NCBI RefSeq assembly: GCF_001640805.2
Contig: NC_066850.1
Span: forward strand, 16,861,036-16,925,035
Reading direction: 5' to 3'
DNA length: 64,000 nucleotides
Source: Lates calcarifer
Lineage: Eukaryota > Chordata > Actinopteri > Centropomidae
Both the position numbers and the translations under genes were made by a program. Below the pieces are notes generated by a model. It had not been told where the DNA came from. It made no database searches and saw only the letters and a program-made list of their open reading frames with translations. Shown here one piece after another: positions 25,701-38,322 of the stretch (position 1 is the first letter of the stretch; each line of letters opens with the position of its first letter).

Positions 25701-26811
25701 TGTCTGTGCTTAGTGATACACATTACCACACAATGATAATGTTAAAGGAAATGTTTACTGTGATGGATGACCTATCACAAGCTAATTTCAAGTCTCTGCA
25801 AGTTAATTTTCACAACCGTAGTGACATTGACTGAAATGAATGGCTGCCTGGCAGATAAGAAAAACACATTGAAAAACATCACCTATAATGTAAAAACAGT
25901 GCAGCAGTACACCAGTCTGGTCCTGTGGTGCCACACTGGCTTCATGCTGAGGTTATGATGTTTGTGTGCAGTGGGACTGACCAGTGTGTACTGCTGCTGC
26001 TGTGATCTACTGATCTTTTTCACCTTCATGCCACAAAGTACAGATGGAGCAGCCCCCAGTAGTGTGTCTTAAATCACCTCAGTCCACAGTGGAGGTTAGG
26101 ATTATAGAACATGCTCAGATATGCTTTCATGCTCTGCTCTTCTCACCATTTTTGTTATATTTCTTTCTTTTCCCTCTCTGTGTAACCAGCCTTTGGGGTT
26201 TTATCTAAATTGATCTCCTTGTTTTCTGGATTGCCAAGGCCTAAGCTCTCTCTCTATATTTAGTCCCAGAGGCCAGCTGTGGCTTCGGAAGGGGCTGATC
26301 TGGCTCCAAGCAGCCCTCTCTGGGACTCGGCTCTTCCACAAAATCTTAAAATGTATGGGCCGCACCCCAGAGAGGATGAATGAGATGCTGGCAAGGGGGA
26401 GAGAAATAAAAGACTGTATTTGAGGAAAAAAGGGGGAGTATGCAGACAAGTTGAGAAGGAGATTTGAAAGAGCAAGTGTGTGACGAAGGGAAATAAAGAG
26501 TGGGAGAGAAAAGCAGAAAATGAGCCCATAAAAGCAGCTCATTAGCTTTGTACAGCCTCTGAATGGAACAAAGAGAGGAAAGAAAAGAAAAGAAACTGGC
26601 ACACAGATGAGCAAGGTTTACCACTAACATTTAAATCATTATATCATATATCATTTATATCCCTGGGAGGACTTTTAGACCCATCCATTTCAGTTCATAT
26701 ATTTTTTGCTGCAGATTATGCAGCTACTGTCATGGTGAATGACACTCGCCATGCAGGTTGAGCGTCAGTTTTTGGTTTTGTTTTATTTAATGAACACCTA
26801 GGTAGCTTGCA
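22776..26811. other. Non-coding stretch, no gene seen
   Basis: Nothing here looks like an exon. A weak transposon-terminus-like phrase sits near 23296-23330, and a fragment of a common fish repeat containing GGGTGAACTGACCCTTTAAA lies near 24600-24645. Purine-rich sequence at 26385-26600 gives long low-complexity frames that I take as artefacts. Confidence 0.5.
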
Positions 26812-27065
26812 GGTGGCATGGTGGTGCAGTGGTTAGCACAGCAAGAAAGTTTCCGAGTTCGAGCCCCGGGGCTTTTCTGTGTGGAGTTTGCATGTTATCT
26901 GCCTGCATGGGTTCTCTTCGGGTTCTCCAGCTTCCTCCCACAGTCCAAACACATGCAGGTTAACTGGTGACTCTAAATTACCTGTAGGTGTGAATGAGAG
27001 TGTGAATGGTTGTTTGTCTGTATGTGTTGACCCTGTGATGGACTGGTGATCTGTACAGGGTGGGG
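26812..27065 (+). mobile_element. SINE-like dispersed element with tRNA-type head
   Basis: The start reads GGTGGCATGGTGGTGCAGTGGTTAGCACAG and is followed by GAGTTCGAGCCCCGGGGC. The two parts resemble RNA polymerase III A-box and B-box sequences as found in tRNA-derived heads. The body then reads TTTCTGTGTGGAGTTTGCATG, GGGTTCTCTTCGGGTTCTCC, CTTCCTCCCACAGTCCAAACACATGCAGG, TGGTGACTCTAAATTACC and TGATGGACTGGTGATCTGTACAGGGTG, the familiar order of a very common teleost repeat. It has no protein. A fragment in reverse orientation is at 51700-51800. Confidence 0.75.
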
Positions 27066-28333
27066 ACAAAAGCAGGACACTTCTCAGCGATCAGGTTTTG
27101 GTGTCAGTTCCGAAGATCACAGAGTAAGGGCAGTGAACAATCATACAGTTAGAAATCCATCAGCAAAGATACAGGGAGCCACTTCCACACCCTCTGTAGC
27201 AGACAAGTAGACCAGAACACAACACAAACAGAAGATGTGCTTTGGCTCAGTAACGTTTCTCTGAAGTGGACAACATGCTGTTTTCATCTTTACAATGCCA
27301 TCACTACCACTCCCCCCACCTACGTATCTCACACAGCTGACGGGATCACATTTCTGGGGCAAGATATGTAGAACTGTGTGTAAAAGGCTCATTATAGAGT
27401 AGTTTACATGTGCACAAGCCTGCTGACTCTCAGAGTTGTCTATAAACAGATGCTGACACACCCATGTTTAACCTTGTTTGGACAAACTGTGCTTGTCCTG
27501 TCCTGACATGTATCTCTAATTGTTATTATATTAAAGTGTAAATATTGCCATGGCTTGCCCTGTTTTTATACCAGTCTCTGTATGGCTAATTTGAGTATTA
27601 TACTTTTTGCCAACAAATGCTTACATCTGGCCTCAGTGGGTTGATGAAGGGCATTCTGGGAAGCATACAAAACCACTAATTGAAGCAGAAACAGATGGGG
27701 CAGGTTGAGAGAACGTGGGTACCTCCAGGGAAAAAAAAAAAAAAGCAAATTACAAGATTTCAAGACAGAAATAACTTCTGACATATACAGAGCATTGCAA
27801 AGTGATGATGTACAGTACATGCACAACAGCAACAGGTGGCGAATCTGTCCCTTAACCTAGTGTCTTGCAAATAAGGTCAAATTTGGCATGTGTGTAGGAG
27901 CAAAATTACAGGTTTCACATTTTGAAAGTTTTTCTGTATCTTTATACACAGGCCTACACTGTCACCAGCAGCTTATCAGCACTGTCACATGATTGGCTGC
28001 ATGCCCCCATCAGTAGCAGTCTCACAAAAAAAGTATAAAGTAGTTTTTATCTCAAAAATTTCAAAAGCTTTAATCTTGATTTTTAAAGAAGTGAGACAAA
28101 TTAAGAATGACACAGATTTTACAAACAGACAGTACAGAAATGAAAAATGTAAAAAATAACAGCCATGACAGTGACAGTTCAGTTGACGTATGGTGAAAAG
28201 AGCACTGCAGTTTGAGAGAATATCAATATGTCAGCTCCTGTCAGCGATCCCTTTACATGAACAGCTGACATTGGAGTGACATTGGCTTCTGACAATTAGA
28301 AATAATATTGGCTTCACAGCTTTGTACCGTGTT
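27066..28333. other. Non-coding stretch, no gene seen
   Basis: Contains a poly-A tract near 27731-27744 and otherwise unremarkable AT-leaning sequence. The 106-codon minus frame at 27141-27461 has no recognisable motif and I consider it random. Confidence 0.5.
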
Positions 28334-28386
28334 CACACACATACACACACACACACACACAGACACACACACACACACAGACACAG
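28334..28386. repeat. Compound (CA)n microsatellite
   Basis: CA runs interrupted by AT and AG units over about 53 bases. Confidence 0.93.
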
Positions 28387-28984
28387 ACTTGTGCTTTGTT
28401 AGAATATCATCAGTTATTTTGCCCCCAGCTTTTTCTGCTGACTCTCTCTCTCCTGTTGAAAGACTCACTGTACCGCGCTTGGTGACGTAGATCAAGGCGT
28501 TGTGTCAACAGCACACTAACGCCATGCTGACTTCAGCCAAACAGGCCTTCCACAAAGAGCTCTTGGTGAGCAGGCCTGTGTATGTGTTCTCTAGTTCATT
28601 CGTTCCCAAATACTGGGTCGTGACTCACAGGAGATTTCTTTGGAATTTCTTCCATAGTCTCTTATTGAAGATTTATATCTGCAGTGCCCCCATAGTTTCT
28701 GCCATAATCTCACCAGATTCTGCAGCCAGACACAAGAATTGCAGGCTTGGCTACAAACTAATGTCAGTCAAACTGATGTCCATGGGAGAAGTCAGCATAC
28801 AAATGGACATGAACCAACTCCTGCTTGGCTAATAAAAACGAAGGCCCAAATAAAGACCAGACAGCAGCTAACATTAGCCAAACACACACACAAAAAAAGA
28901 AAGAAAAGCAGCATGATGGATGTGAAGTCATCCCTGCTACTGGTCGCATTCTACCCTCTCATGATGGCAGGTCTTGGGAAAAGC

Positions 28985-29345
28985 TTGTTCCAAGGAACTT
29001 GAAGGCCTACACGGTTGAGAGGAAACAGTGCTGAGTTGTTGTGACTGCACCAGAGCACCGGCTGTTCAGCCTCCCACCAGTACGCACTCTTCACCATCTT
29101 GGATGAGTCAGATGACCATAGTGTCGTCTGCAGACCTCAGTAGTTTGACAGCTGGGTCCTTGGAGGTGCTGTCATTGGTGTGTAGAGGGAGAATAGCAGT
29201 GGGCAGAGGACACATCCCTGGGGGGCACAGTCACCAGTGCTGACTGTCTGTATGCCAGCAGTGACTTCCCCCAGCCTCATCTGCTGTTTCTTACCTGCCA
29301 GGAAACTGGTGGTCCACTGACAGATGGCAGGGGATAGTGCTGGAG
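28985..29345 (-). mobile_element. LINE reverse-transcriptase fragment, minus strand
   Basis: On the minus strand, 29178-29232 translates to PQGCVLCPLLFSLYT, the reverse-transcriptase box normally seen as PQGCVLSPLLFSLYT in L2/Rex1-like fish LINEs. Upstream on the same strand is a frame containing WTTSFLAGKKQQMRLG, corresponding to the W(I/L)xxFLxxRxQxVxxG segment. The part from 28985 to 29178 matches, in nucleotide wording, the region that follows and includes the catalytic aspartate segment in such elements, but it is shifted out of frame. The copy is 5' truncated, lacks an intact frame and is not a gene. Confidence 0.75.
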
Positions 29346-30951
29346 TGTGCTGTACCATTCTTACAATTCTCTGCCATTCAAAGGGTGTTTCATGTATTTT
29401 TGTGTGAATTTTTCCCATCTTCCACACAGCTATTGGTTCCCATTCATTTTGTGGGTAGTTTAATACCTAGTATCCACTGAGGACAAATATTCATACATCA
29501 GTCTTCAGAACAGATCTGTCCACATAATCAACCCACTGAAACTTTTTATTTAGCAACATTTCACTTCTAAGAAGAAAACTTTACTAAGTCAATTATTAAA
29601 ATTATAAAAGTTTCAAACCCCAGTGAAAGTCCTGTATCTAAACCGTTCATCCACCGTGACCGATTTGGCGCTCATTATATTACCTTCCTAAAGCCTCTTT
29701 TCTAGACAGCCTTCACCAATTAAAATACATTTCTAAACAAAATAAAAACATTACAGTAACATTACATAACATTATATAACTTGTTCACACACAATATATG
29801 CACCTTGTGTTTAAAGTGCATGATGAAATTAAAAATCATGAGAAAATATGAATGTTTGAAGTCCTAGACTGGGGTGCTAGTGGAGCAGTTCCACCTTTTG
29901 TGGCTGAAATGAGTGTGACAAAAAGTGCCCTGAATCACTTGCCTTTGAGGGCGAGAAGGTGGAAAGAAATTCATTTGTTTTCATTTGTTGCTCAGTTTAA
30001 TACACTCAGGGTTTTCCTGCTACTGTTTTACCTGATCTGGTATGACCACTTCTGAAGGTTAATGTTAGCTAACATTAGCATCTTAATCCACTTTTGTCAA
30101 GGTTGGACCAGCGGTGTAACACTAATGGCCTTTCAAAGTTTGAAATCATGACCTGCAATTGTAAGTCTTGACTTATTGATAATATAAGTCAAGACTCAGC
30201 ACCTGGATCAACATGTTTGGAGGACATACTGACTCAGCCTGATCTGATCTCATCATGTGGGGCACAAGGAGAAATCCACCTCTTGAAAAATGATGGTTGG
30301 CAATTTAAAACTCACTGTGAAATATTATTGAAGTTAATGGATTTTTTAGAGCCATTATTCATAATATGATGGTGCCTGCTGAGCGTTGTACAGGCTATCA
30401 TCATATCAGAGGTTTGATGGATGGTGCAGGTGGCAGCAGAATTTAACATCATACCAAACAAACACAGAACCTTCACATTTTTAAATCACAGAATAAATAT
30501 TGCTGCCTGGGATTTGGACCCAGACACGTTTCTCCCCACACCATCCCGCTGCCCCAAAATCAATGGTGATTGATCTGAGGGAGAGTGACTATATTTGTTC
30601 AGCTAGCATGGATGAAATGCGGGGAAATAATCACAACCTCATGAAATGCAAATAAGTTGCTTGGTGCATAAAAAGTACCAGATATGCACTTTTACTAAAG
30701 TAAAGGATTGTGTGGTGGAGACATGATTAATCCTTTCATTGCAACTGTCTGTGTGTGTGTTAGCTTTGTCGCAGGATGTTTTTTATTGGTTATTTTCTGG
30801 TGTCATGTGGCTGATGCTATAATCTGAAACTGCAAAGGATTGATAATCGTTCCATGTTCTTCATAGATTGTCCCTGTGGGAACTGAATTCCTGCCCTCAG
30901 TGTCAGGGTTATTCTCCATAACCATTGAGAGTCACTTGAACTACACACAGT

Positions 30952-30954
30952 TGT

Positions 30955-30988
<34 letters not shown>
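30952..30988. repeat. (TG)n microsatellite
   Basis: TG run with one AT interruption near its start. Confidence 0.93.
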
Positions 30989-30991
<3 letters not shown>

Positions 30992-32647
30992 TTGTGTGTA
31001 GTGTTGTTGGACTTTTAATTAGCCTGCAATCAATGTGTCTAATGAGCTACAGTAAGACACAGTGGAGGGTCAAAGGTCACAGCACGGCTACAGTGATATA
31101 CACACTGTAGAGAGCTAGAGTTTAGTGATGAATACAGTTACTCTCATTATAAAAACTGTCTGGTTTTGATGGCTTCTTGTACCTTTTTGACAGCAACACT
31201 GACTTTTGAATTTATGTATTATACTTACTGTTGTTTTAGAGATATTCTGGGTTCTAATTTTAGAAACTGGCACGTTGCAGATGCAGTGATTGAATCACAT
31301 TAATCTTTCATTACTTAATTCATGTATGCTTGTTTTCATTAGTTTGTTTGTCAGCAGGATGTTTGCAAAACAGATGAATGGATTTTTATGCATACTGGGG
31401 AACTGTTAGGCGTTAGGCCAAGGAACAATTGATTAAATGCTGGTGGGGATCCAGATCTACTGTTTCTTCCATAAGACAATTATCAATCTTTCATCATAAC
31501 TATGAAACTGACAGAGACAGAAGCTTGGCTTCAAGGACTGAGAGTATGTGTGCAAGGTCGCTGGGGATCTGTTTTGGTGTGTTTACGACAAAAAACTAGA
31601 AGCGACATGATGTTTACTGAGAATGACTTTGAAATGGAACAAATGGTCTTGAGGGTTGAAAAAAATGTATTTTAAGAAGAAAGAAGGAGTTTGATTGTTT
31701 CCAGATGAGTGAGACTGTAGCTCAGGGCCATCGCCGAGGGGTGCAAGGCACTGCATCAACTTGACCTGCTCATTGACATGTATGCACATGAGTCATGGTC
31801 AAGCGCACACAGCTATTCTGGTTCTACTGCACGTGCGATCTGGGTGCAATACATTTTTAACAAGTAGAATAATACAGCATAATGCATATAGTCTCAGCTA
31901 TGAGTTTTTGCTCTTACAGACAACGTTTGCAGTGAATAGATCCTCTACGGTCTCTGCTTCAGAGGAATGTTGATTAGCCTGCCATAGCACGTTGGGTCAC
32001 ACCTTCTCTGCCTGGGAGCTCCAGTAAAGTGTGTTCAGGACAGAGCCAGCACAGTGTGGACCTCCACACCATGTTTGTGTTTTCATGCATCTGAATCAGA
32101 CACATAAGCCCCAGCAGTATCAGTCATCAGCAGGCTTCCACACAAGAAGTCTAACATCTTTGCTTCAGTTCCAACATCTCTTCAGCTACTTCTCCCAGGG
32201 GAGAGCACATCAGTGTCAGGAAAGTTACAGATTTCAGCTGTGATGGAGGATTTTAGTATCCGGGAATTGTTTAAATTCTTTTTCAAAAGCTTTTCCACAA
32301 GAGGAAATTTCTTGGGAAAGCTCTTTAGTCTGATATTGATTTATGTTTTGCCAAGAAAGTGGTCTAAATTAAAGATATTGAATATTGGCACAGAATATGA
32401 TTCAAAAAGCCAAACTGCTATAACTGGAGTGTGTCTGCAAGTTGTATATATGGAGGCATGGGTGTTTCTGTGTGCATGCGCGTGCTTGCTTGTAAAGCTC
32501 CCGTTCTGCCTTGGATGCGTTACAGCACCGCAGATCGGAAGTAATCTCTCAAAATATACAGATGAGGACGGACAAAACTGGACACAACTGAATGAAGCTG
32601 AACTGGACTGAAATCACAGCAAGGGAAACTAAAACGATAACAGGAGC

Positions 32648-32668
32648 TGTGTGTGTGTGTGTGTGTGT
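32648..32668. repeat. (TG)n microsatellite
   Basis: Perfect run of about ten TG units. Confidence 0.9.
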
Positions 32669-33480
32669 CTATACGTCACAGTGGGGTTTATATTGCTGTA
32701 GGGAAACATGTAGGCAGAAAAAACAAGAATAAAAGCCTAAAATCCCACTAGTGGCTTCTAAAGGCTGTAATGTTCATTACTAAAAATTGTAATTTTATCC
32801 TCAGTGTGGTGCTACAGATAAGACTACATGGTTTGTGCCCCTGAGCACAAATGTGTCCTGCAAATTTCATTTTATTCTGCTAGCTAGATTTATTGTTTAC
32901 AATAAATTAGCATTCAAACATTGTGGACCATGAATAGCCACAAGATCCCACACTGAATGAACACTGTGTACCTCTTGCAAAGGTGGTCTTGTCAGAGGTG
33001 AAAACTACTTTACCAAAACATAGAGGTGGCAGTGATACTCAGGCACAGCACAAATCAATTGTACTTTATATGAATACCCCCTCAGAGAATATCTGATGAA
33101 CACAGTGGAGCATTTAGCAGGTAAAGACACAGGTATTTCCCTCAGCAGTTTGTAGAGACCAAAAACTGAGCTAAAAGAGAGAGAATAATGGACGAATAGA
33201 ACATTCACCAGAAAGGAAATAGGCGCCCAGAAACTCAAACTGAATGCTGTTGCTCTGTATCTGCTCTGTGTGTAAATAATCATCTGTTTACCAGCCTTAT
33301 CAACTTAATAGGTTTGTGATCAATTAATTGAATCAACTGACCAGAAAATGAACTGGGAGCTATTTTGATAATCAGATTTCTTCTTTTTCTGTAAGGCTTA
33401 GGAAAAACTTATTACAGCGCTGTATGTGCATTTTAGGCTTTACTGAAGGGAGGCGTATTCCAGAGAGAGGTCATTTATAC

Positions 33481-33539
33481 TGTCTGTGTGTGTGTGTGTG
33501 TCTGTCCAGCTCTGTGTTTGTGTGTGTGTGTGTGTGTGG
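33481..33539. repeat. Interrupted (TG)n microsatellite
   Basis: Two TG runs separated by TCTGTCCAGCTCTGTGTT. It produces a V/C-rich frame that is not a gene. Confidence 0.9.
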
Positions 33540-36500
33540 AGTGACCTCTCTTATCCCGTATTTAAATGTGACCCAGTGAACCGATTCAGCAACAGTACGA
33601 GGAATGGCTGGAGGGCGCATCCCTCGCTGCTGTGTGAACACCGCTCAACCACACTGATTGCAGTCGGCTACAACATTAAAACCAGTTGTGGCCGATCGGT
33701 GTATAATAACAAAGCCTCCGGCTGGGATGTGGTCAGGGGCTGCATGTCAGGTCATGTACCGTTTCGAGACAGATTGAATTTAAACAATAAATAGCATTGG
33801 AGGACTGGAAACACAGACACTTTCATCCAAAGTGTCTCAGGCATATATTTTTAGCACGGGTGGCCCCAGTGGAAATAACAAAAGCAACGCACATGAGCTT
33901 CAAACAGATGAAGAGGAGTGTGTTTGAAACACCACACAGGTATTGATGTTCATAAATCCACCATCCACAGAGAGAGGGAGTACAGCAGCTGGTTAAGACA
34001 TCAGTGCCACTCTGAGGAGCTTTAAAAGAAGTGTAAAAAGTATTTAAAAAATTAACAGTGGTTTAAAAATAGAATGAAAATGACTCCTCAGGATACAGTT
34101 TACAGGCTATGAAACTGGTTTAAATTATCTTTACTCTGTCATATTTTTAACCTTGATGGCCAAACAGGTCACTGTACATTAACATTTTAACCCTTGCAAA
34201 GCTGTGAGGCAAATGTGTTAGCAAACAGTTACCTATTCACACATACACAGACATATTAACAGTCATTTTTGGTTAAGTTTTTGGCCACTTAACCTTCTCT
34301 CTGTTGTTTGCAGCTGAGCAGGTATGGACAGTGGGTCTATCAAAATGTTTCCACTGGGTTCATCACTTTCAACAACACCTTTCAAATAATGTAGTTATTT
34401 CATCCCTTGTATAAAAGTAGTGCAAAGAGAAGACCCATGGACACTCAGGGTTCAGATAATCTTGCGGGACACCCGGGCCAGATGTTCCAGCTTACAATCA
34501 TTCCTCCTCAGATCCACTCAAAAGAATCCCTGCAGTAACACAACACACAGCAACATGGCACCAGGACTGACTCAAAAGCCACTACATACTGTATAGACTC
34601 AGACTTTGGTGCTCACTAGTGGTTATATCAAAACTAAGAAATCATATCCATGTAAAGAACAGGGAGCTGATGATTAGTCACCACAGACACACTGGTCAAA
34701 GCTTTTATTTATGATTTCATGCTAATATATTCAAATGGCTTTGGAGCAGCTTTTATTCTGAATGCCTGTCTCTCCCTGTCATGTTTTACTGCCCTGTGCG
34801 CTCTTTACATTGGGATGTGCTGCATGTTTTCAGTCTGCCCTGAGGGAAGCAAACCTCTAACCAATCCTGACTGTGTTTGTGTGGTGCTAAGCTGTGCTGC
34901 ACATGCTTCTCACTGCAGCAGATGTTCCATCTAAACCAATCTAGTCAGGATGTTGATATAAGTTACAAGTAGTGCAGTAAAATCATTTCCCTGAAATCAT
35001 CAAGACAAATTGTTGTGATTTACAAACACCATGCTGTTAGCTGTGGTTAGTCATTTTTACTCTGTACATGAAATCATTCTCTTTCTCTCTCTCTGTCTCT
35101 CCCTCTTCGTGGCTCGTGGTGTTAGAGGAGGAAAATCCAACCTTAAGCACATCAACTGTTAAAAACAGCTATTTTAGGTTTAGCTTTTTGGTGGCGTGCA
35201 ACTTGTTTAATGTAAACAAATATTGTCATGATGAGCTGTTTCCAGAGGCTTTAATAGAATATGTTTCAGCAGAGTAAAACATCAGTGGTAAATATGATGT
35301 TTTAGTACCAGGAAGTCAGACAGTAATAAAAGTAAGGAAAGTAAGTCACAGTATGTTTTGAGGTGAAGACTTCATGCAAAACTAAATACAAAAAATGACA
35401 AGTATAGTTCTAGGTAATGTAGGAATTTGGCAGAAACATCAGAATATCCAACAACAGATTTTGTTCGTAAATAATCCTTCTTGTTGGCCAAACAAGAGAG
35501 ATAAAGTGGAATAATGATTATTAGGCTTCTTTTTTATGGAAGCAAGACTAGGTAGAAGGTAGAGATCTTTTAAGGTTAATTGACTGAGATACAAGCACAA
35601 AGAGGTTCAGTTTCAGGTGCACACGCATTTATCACTGATTCTAGAGTGACACTAAACATTACAAATGACAGAAAACAAAGGCACAAAAGAAGAAGAGGGA
35701 ATAAAAATACTAAGCTGTGGTGAGTGAATAAATGCGCAGCACAGTTCAAATGTGGAGATGATATGCGAAAATGAAATGTTTCCCTGTTCCCATAAACACA
35801 ACGCCAGGAGAACTCCTGCAGTGTTTTGCTCAGCACACGCTGAGGGAGTTGCAACCTCACACTTCCAGATGAGTTTAGCCTGAAAACCTCCCTAAAACAA
35901 GCTGCTGGCGTGAATGCAAACCTCCCGTCTGCAGCAGCTGGGGCATCACTCCACCCGGGCCTCATTCTTCTTCCTCTGATCTTATGTCGCGGGCAGAGCT
36001 GCAGTTGCTCCGTATGCTCAGCTTGAATTGATAACTCATCTCTTCAAGAATCCTTTCACGTCCACCCTTCCTCCATCTCCCCTCTTCCTCTGCTTGTGGC
36101 TGATGGAGCTGCTGTGTCTGACTCATCTTTCTTCATGTGGCACTTCTCTGTGTCACTAAATAAACCAAGGACACTGTAATATTCAACTCTATTTTTAACG
36201 TCTATTATCAGGCCTCTGTGGTTTAGATGCTCGGTCTCTGCTGTGGGCTGGTGATTTTCGGGAATGAGAGCTTTTCTAAGATTGCAGTTACTGTTCAACT
36301 CTCCAGACATAGGCGAGAAGCTGAAAGTAATGTAAATGCATTAGCAGCTGTATTTCTATGATTCCCACAGGCTTTCTGTTCCTGCCTCACAGCGAACTTT
36401 AGTAAAGGGTAAACTCCTTTACTAAAGTTTTCTAAATGCTAGTGGAAGGAAAATCACACCCAGTACAGTACATTAACCCTTGAAATCAAAGAGCATGCAT

Positions 36501-36654
36501 AGTATTTGAGGTGGGGGGACAGGACAGTCTATGGCATTGGCTTCACACTCAGATGATCAGGTAGCATGTTTTTATCAATGCTAACAACATGGGTGTATGG
36601 ATGGCAGTGTAGATTAGTTGTTCCAAACAAAAATACCTACTGTGAAATTGAATT

Positions 36655-36860
36655 AATAATAACTATTGGATGGATTTACCTTTACCTTTACCTACGGCAA
36701 AATTCATATTCCTCAGAGGATGAACCCTACAGACCTTGATGATCCACTAACTTTTCCTCTCCCATTGAAAGCAGGTTGACAGTTAGGTTTTTAGTGAAAC
36801 ATCTCAAAAACTGCTGGATGGATTGCCACGAAATTGAGTACAGATGCCCATGGTGCCCAC
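36655..36860. repeat. Dispersed fish repeat
   Basis: It contains AACTATTGGATGGATT, CCTCAGAGGATGAACCCTACAGACCTTGATGATCC, ACTTTTCCTCTCCCATTGAAAGCAGGTTGACA and then ACATCTCAAAAACTGCTGGATGGATTGCCACGAAATTGAGTACAGATGCCCATGGTGCCC. This is the wording of a repeat found in many teleosts, here with the unit largely duplicated, so that the ATTGGATGGATTGCCA phrase occurs twice. It has no coding frame. Confidence 0.7.
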
Positions 36861-37691
36861 CTGGTCATACATGAACATAAATAGAAAAACACACACGTAA
36901 CTTCGCAATACAGGGCTGAAATCTGATTGGATAAAATCTCTAACATAAACAGACTGTATTGAAAGCAGCGCAACCAAGAAGAAAGCTATGAGCTGAAGAG
37001 AATAGACTTTTGGAAACAGTTTAATACATACAGTATCAGTGGAAAAAATGTATTTAAAATATATAATCCAGTGATTGTGACAGTGTTTAGGCAGCAGGGA
37101 AGGCCTTGCTGGCCCTGACAGCCCACCACTGCTATGAATAAATGCTGTAATTTTATGCTGTAACTCATTAATGCATAATGAGCTGGAGCCTTGATTTAAG
37201 TAACTCATAACCTCTCAACCTTATTCTTATTCATGCATCAACTAATGACTTTTAATAATCTGTAAAGCTGTAACAAATGACTCTTTAATGATTAATATAG
37301 TCAATAGGTATTTTAGGACTATATCCAATCATTAAGAAACACACAGGCTAACACAGTTAGCTAATGTCTTAATCGTGCTTCTGAGTCTTGCCCTGCAGAC
37401 AGATTTAACAACACACAACTCCAGCCAGCCCCCACATGTCCTCATCATTAATGCTCAATATCTCTCCTTCCTTGACGGAATCTCATGGCTAAAAACCCTC
37501 ATCAATAACTCAGGGCCTCTCATCAACTGAGAGTGTTCTTCGACTTTAGATGTTTTATGCATAAGACCCTAGAGTGCAGGCAGTGAGGACCAGGAAAGAC
37601 TAAAACCATTTTAGTATGTAGTTTGTTGAGAATTAAGTATCTTTGTTACTGCCTTGCATTGACTGACAGATTCTTCTCTCTCCATGTCCTC

Positions 37692-37793
37692 TGTATCCGC
37701 CTGTCTGTCTGCCTGTCTTTCTCCTGGTTTGTCTGCCTGCCTGTCTAACTTTCTGTCTGCCTGTCTACCCTTCTACCTTTCTACCTGTCGGAC
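37692..37793. repeat. Imperfect (CTGTCTGC)n / (CTAC)n tandem repeat
   Basis: Tetranucleotide-based low-complexity sequence made of CTGT, CTGC, CTTT and CTAC units over about 100 bases. Confidence 0.85.
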
Positions 37794-37960
37794 TGTGGTG
37801 GTTTTCAAACGACAGCTCGACTTGTCAGCTTCCCGTTAAGCCTCAGGGATCAGATACTTCCGTCTGATCCTTGCACGCTTTTCTCCTTCACTCATGTTCG
37901 CTTCCATTCACACTCTTTATTGCAGGGTGGAGTGTGGGGAGGTGAAGGATGCAGGGCATG

Positions 37961-37963
<3 letters not shown>

Positions 37964-37995
<32 letters not shown>
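37964..37995. repeat. (TG)n microsatellite
   Basis: Perfect run of 16 TG units. Confidence 0.95.
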
Positions 37996-37996
<1 letters not shown>

Positions 37997-38286
37997 CTCC
38001 CACAGGCTGTGCATATGTGTGTGTGTGTGAGGAGGTTCATTGAGTTCATTTTGATCTGTCCAGTCAGCCTGTCTGTATCCAGGCAGGCTGAAGTCTTTCC
38101 TCCTCTCCTTCACCGTCTCTCTCCCCACGCTCACGACCGCCTCCGGTGCGTTTGCTTCGGTGCCCCTGTCGGCCTCTCTCATGTGACTGGGTCTCTCTCC
38201 ACGCTTGGCCACCTTCCGACTGAATTGGCTCATGCTTGACCACATTTCACCACTGCTCCATTTCCACTTAGTCAGATTGTATCTGT

Positions 38287-38322
38287 ATGTGTGTGTGTGT
38301 GTGTGTGTGTGCATGTGTGTGC
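38287..38322. repeat. (TG)n microsatellite
   Basis: TG run with one CA interruption near its end. Confidence 0.92.

Larger units (their letters stand above)
29346..36654. other. Non-coding stretch, no gene seen
   Basis: The stretch has TG microsatellites at 30952-30988, 32648-32668 and 33481-33539. A 132-codon frame at 32213-32611 and a 129-codon minus frame at 35576-35965 show no domain and no splice support. The segment 33540-33790 keeps more CpG than its surroundings and may be a conserved non-coding element. Confidence 0.5.

Noticed and set aside
26201..26630. Three overlapping minus-strand frames rich in Ser, Leu and Phe
   Set aside because: They come from a purine-rich + strand stretch whose complement avoids stop codons, and have no domain or splice support.
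26812..26880. Possible tRNA gene
   Set aside because: A-box and B-box-like words are present, but no acceptor stem or anticodon arm folds, and the rest is the body of a common SINE-like repeat.
32213..32611. 132-codon plus-strand frame with hydrophobic stretch
   Set aside because: The apparent membrane-like segment (FLCACACLLVKLPFCLG) is due to GTGT/GCGT-rich DNA. No family resemblance.
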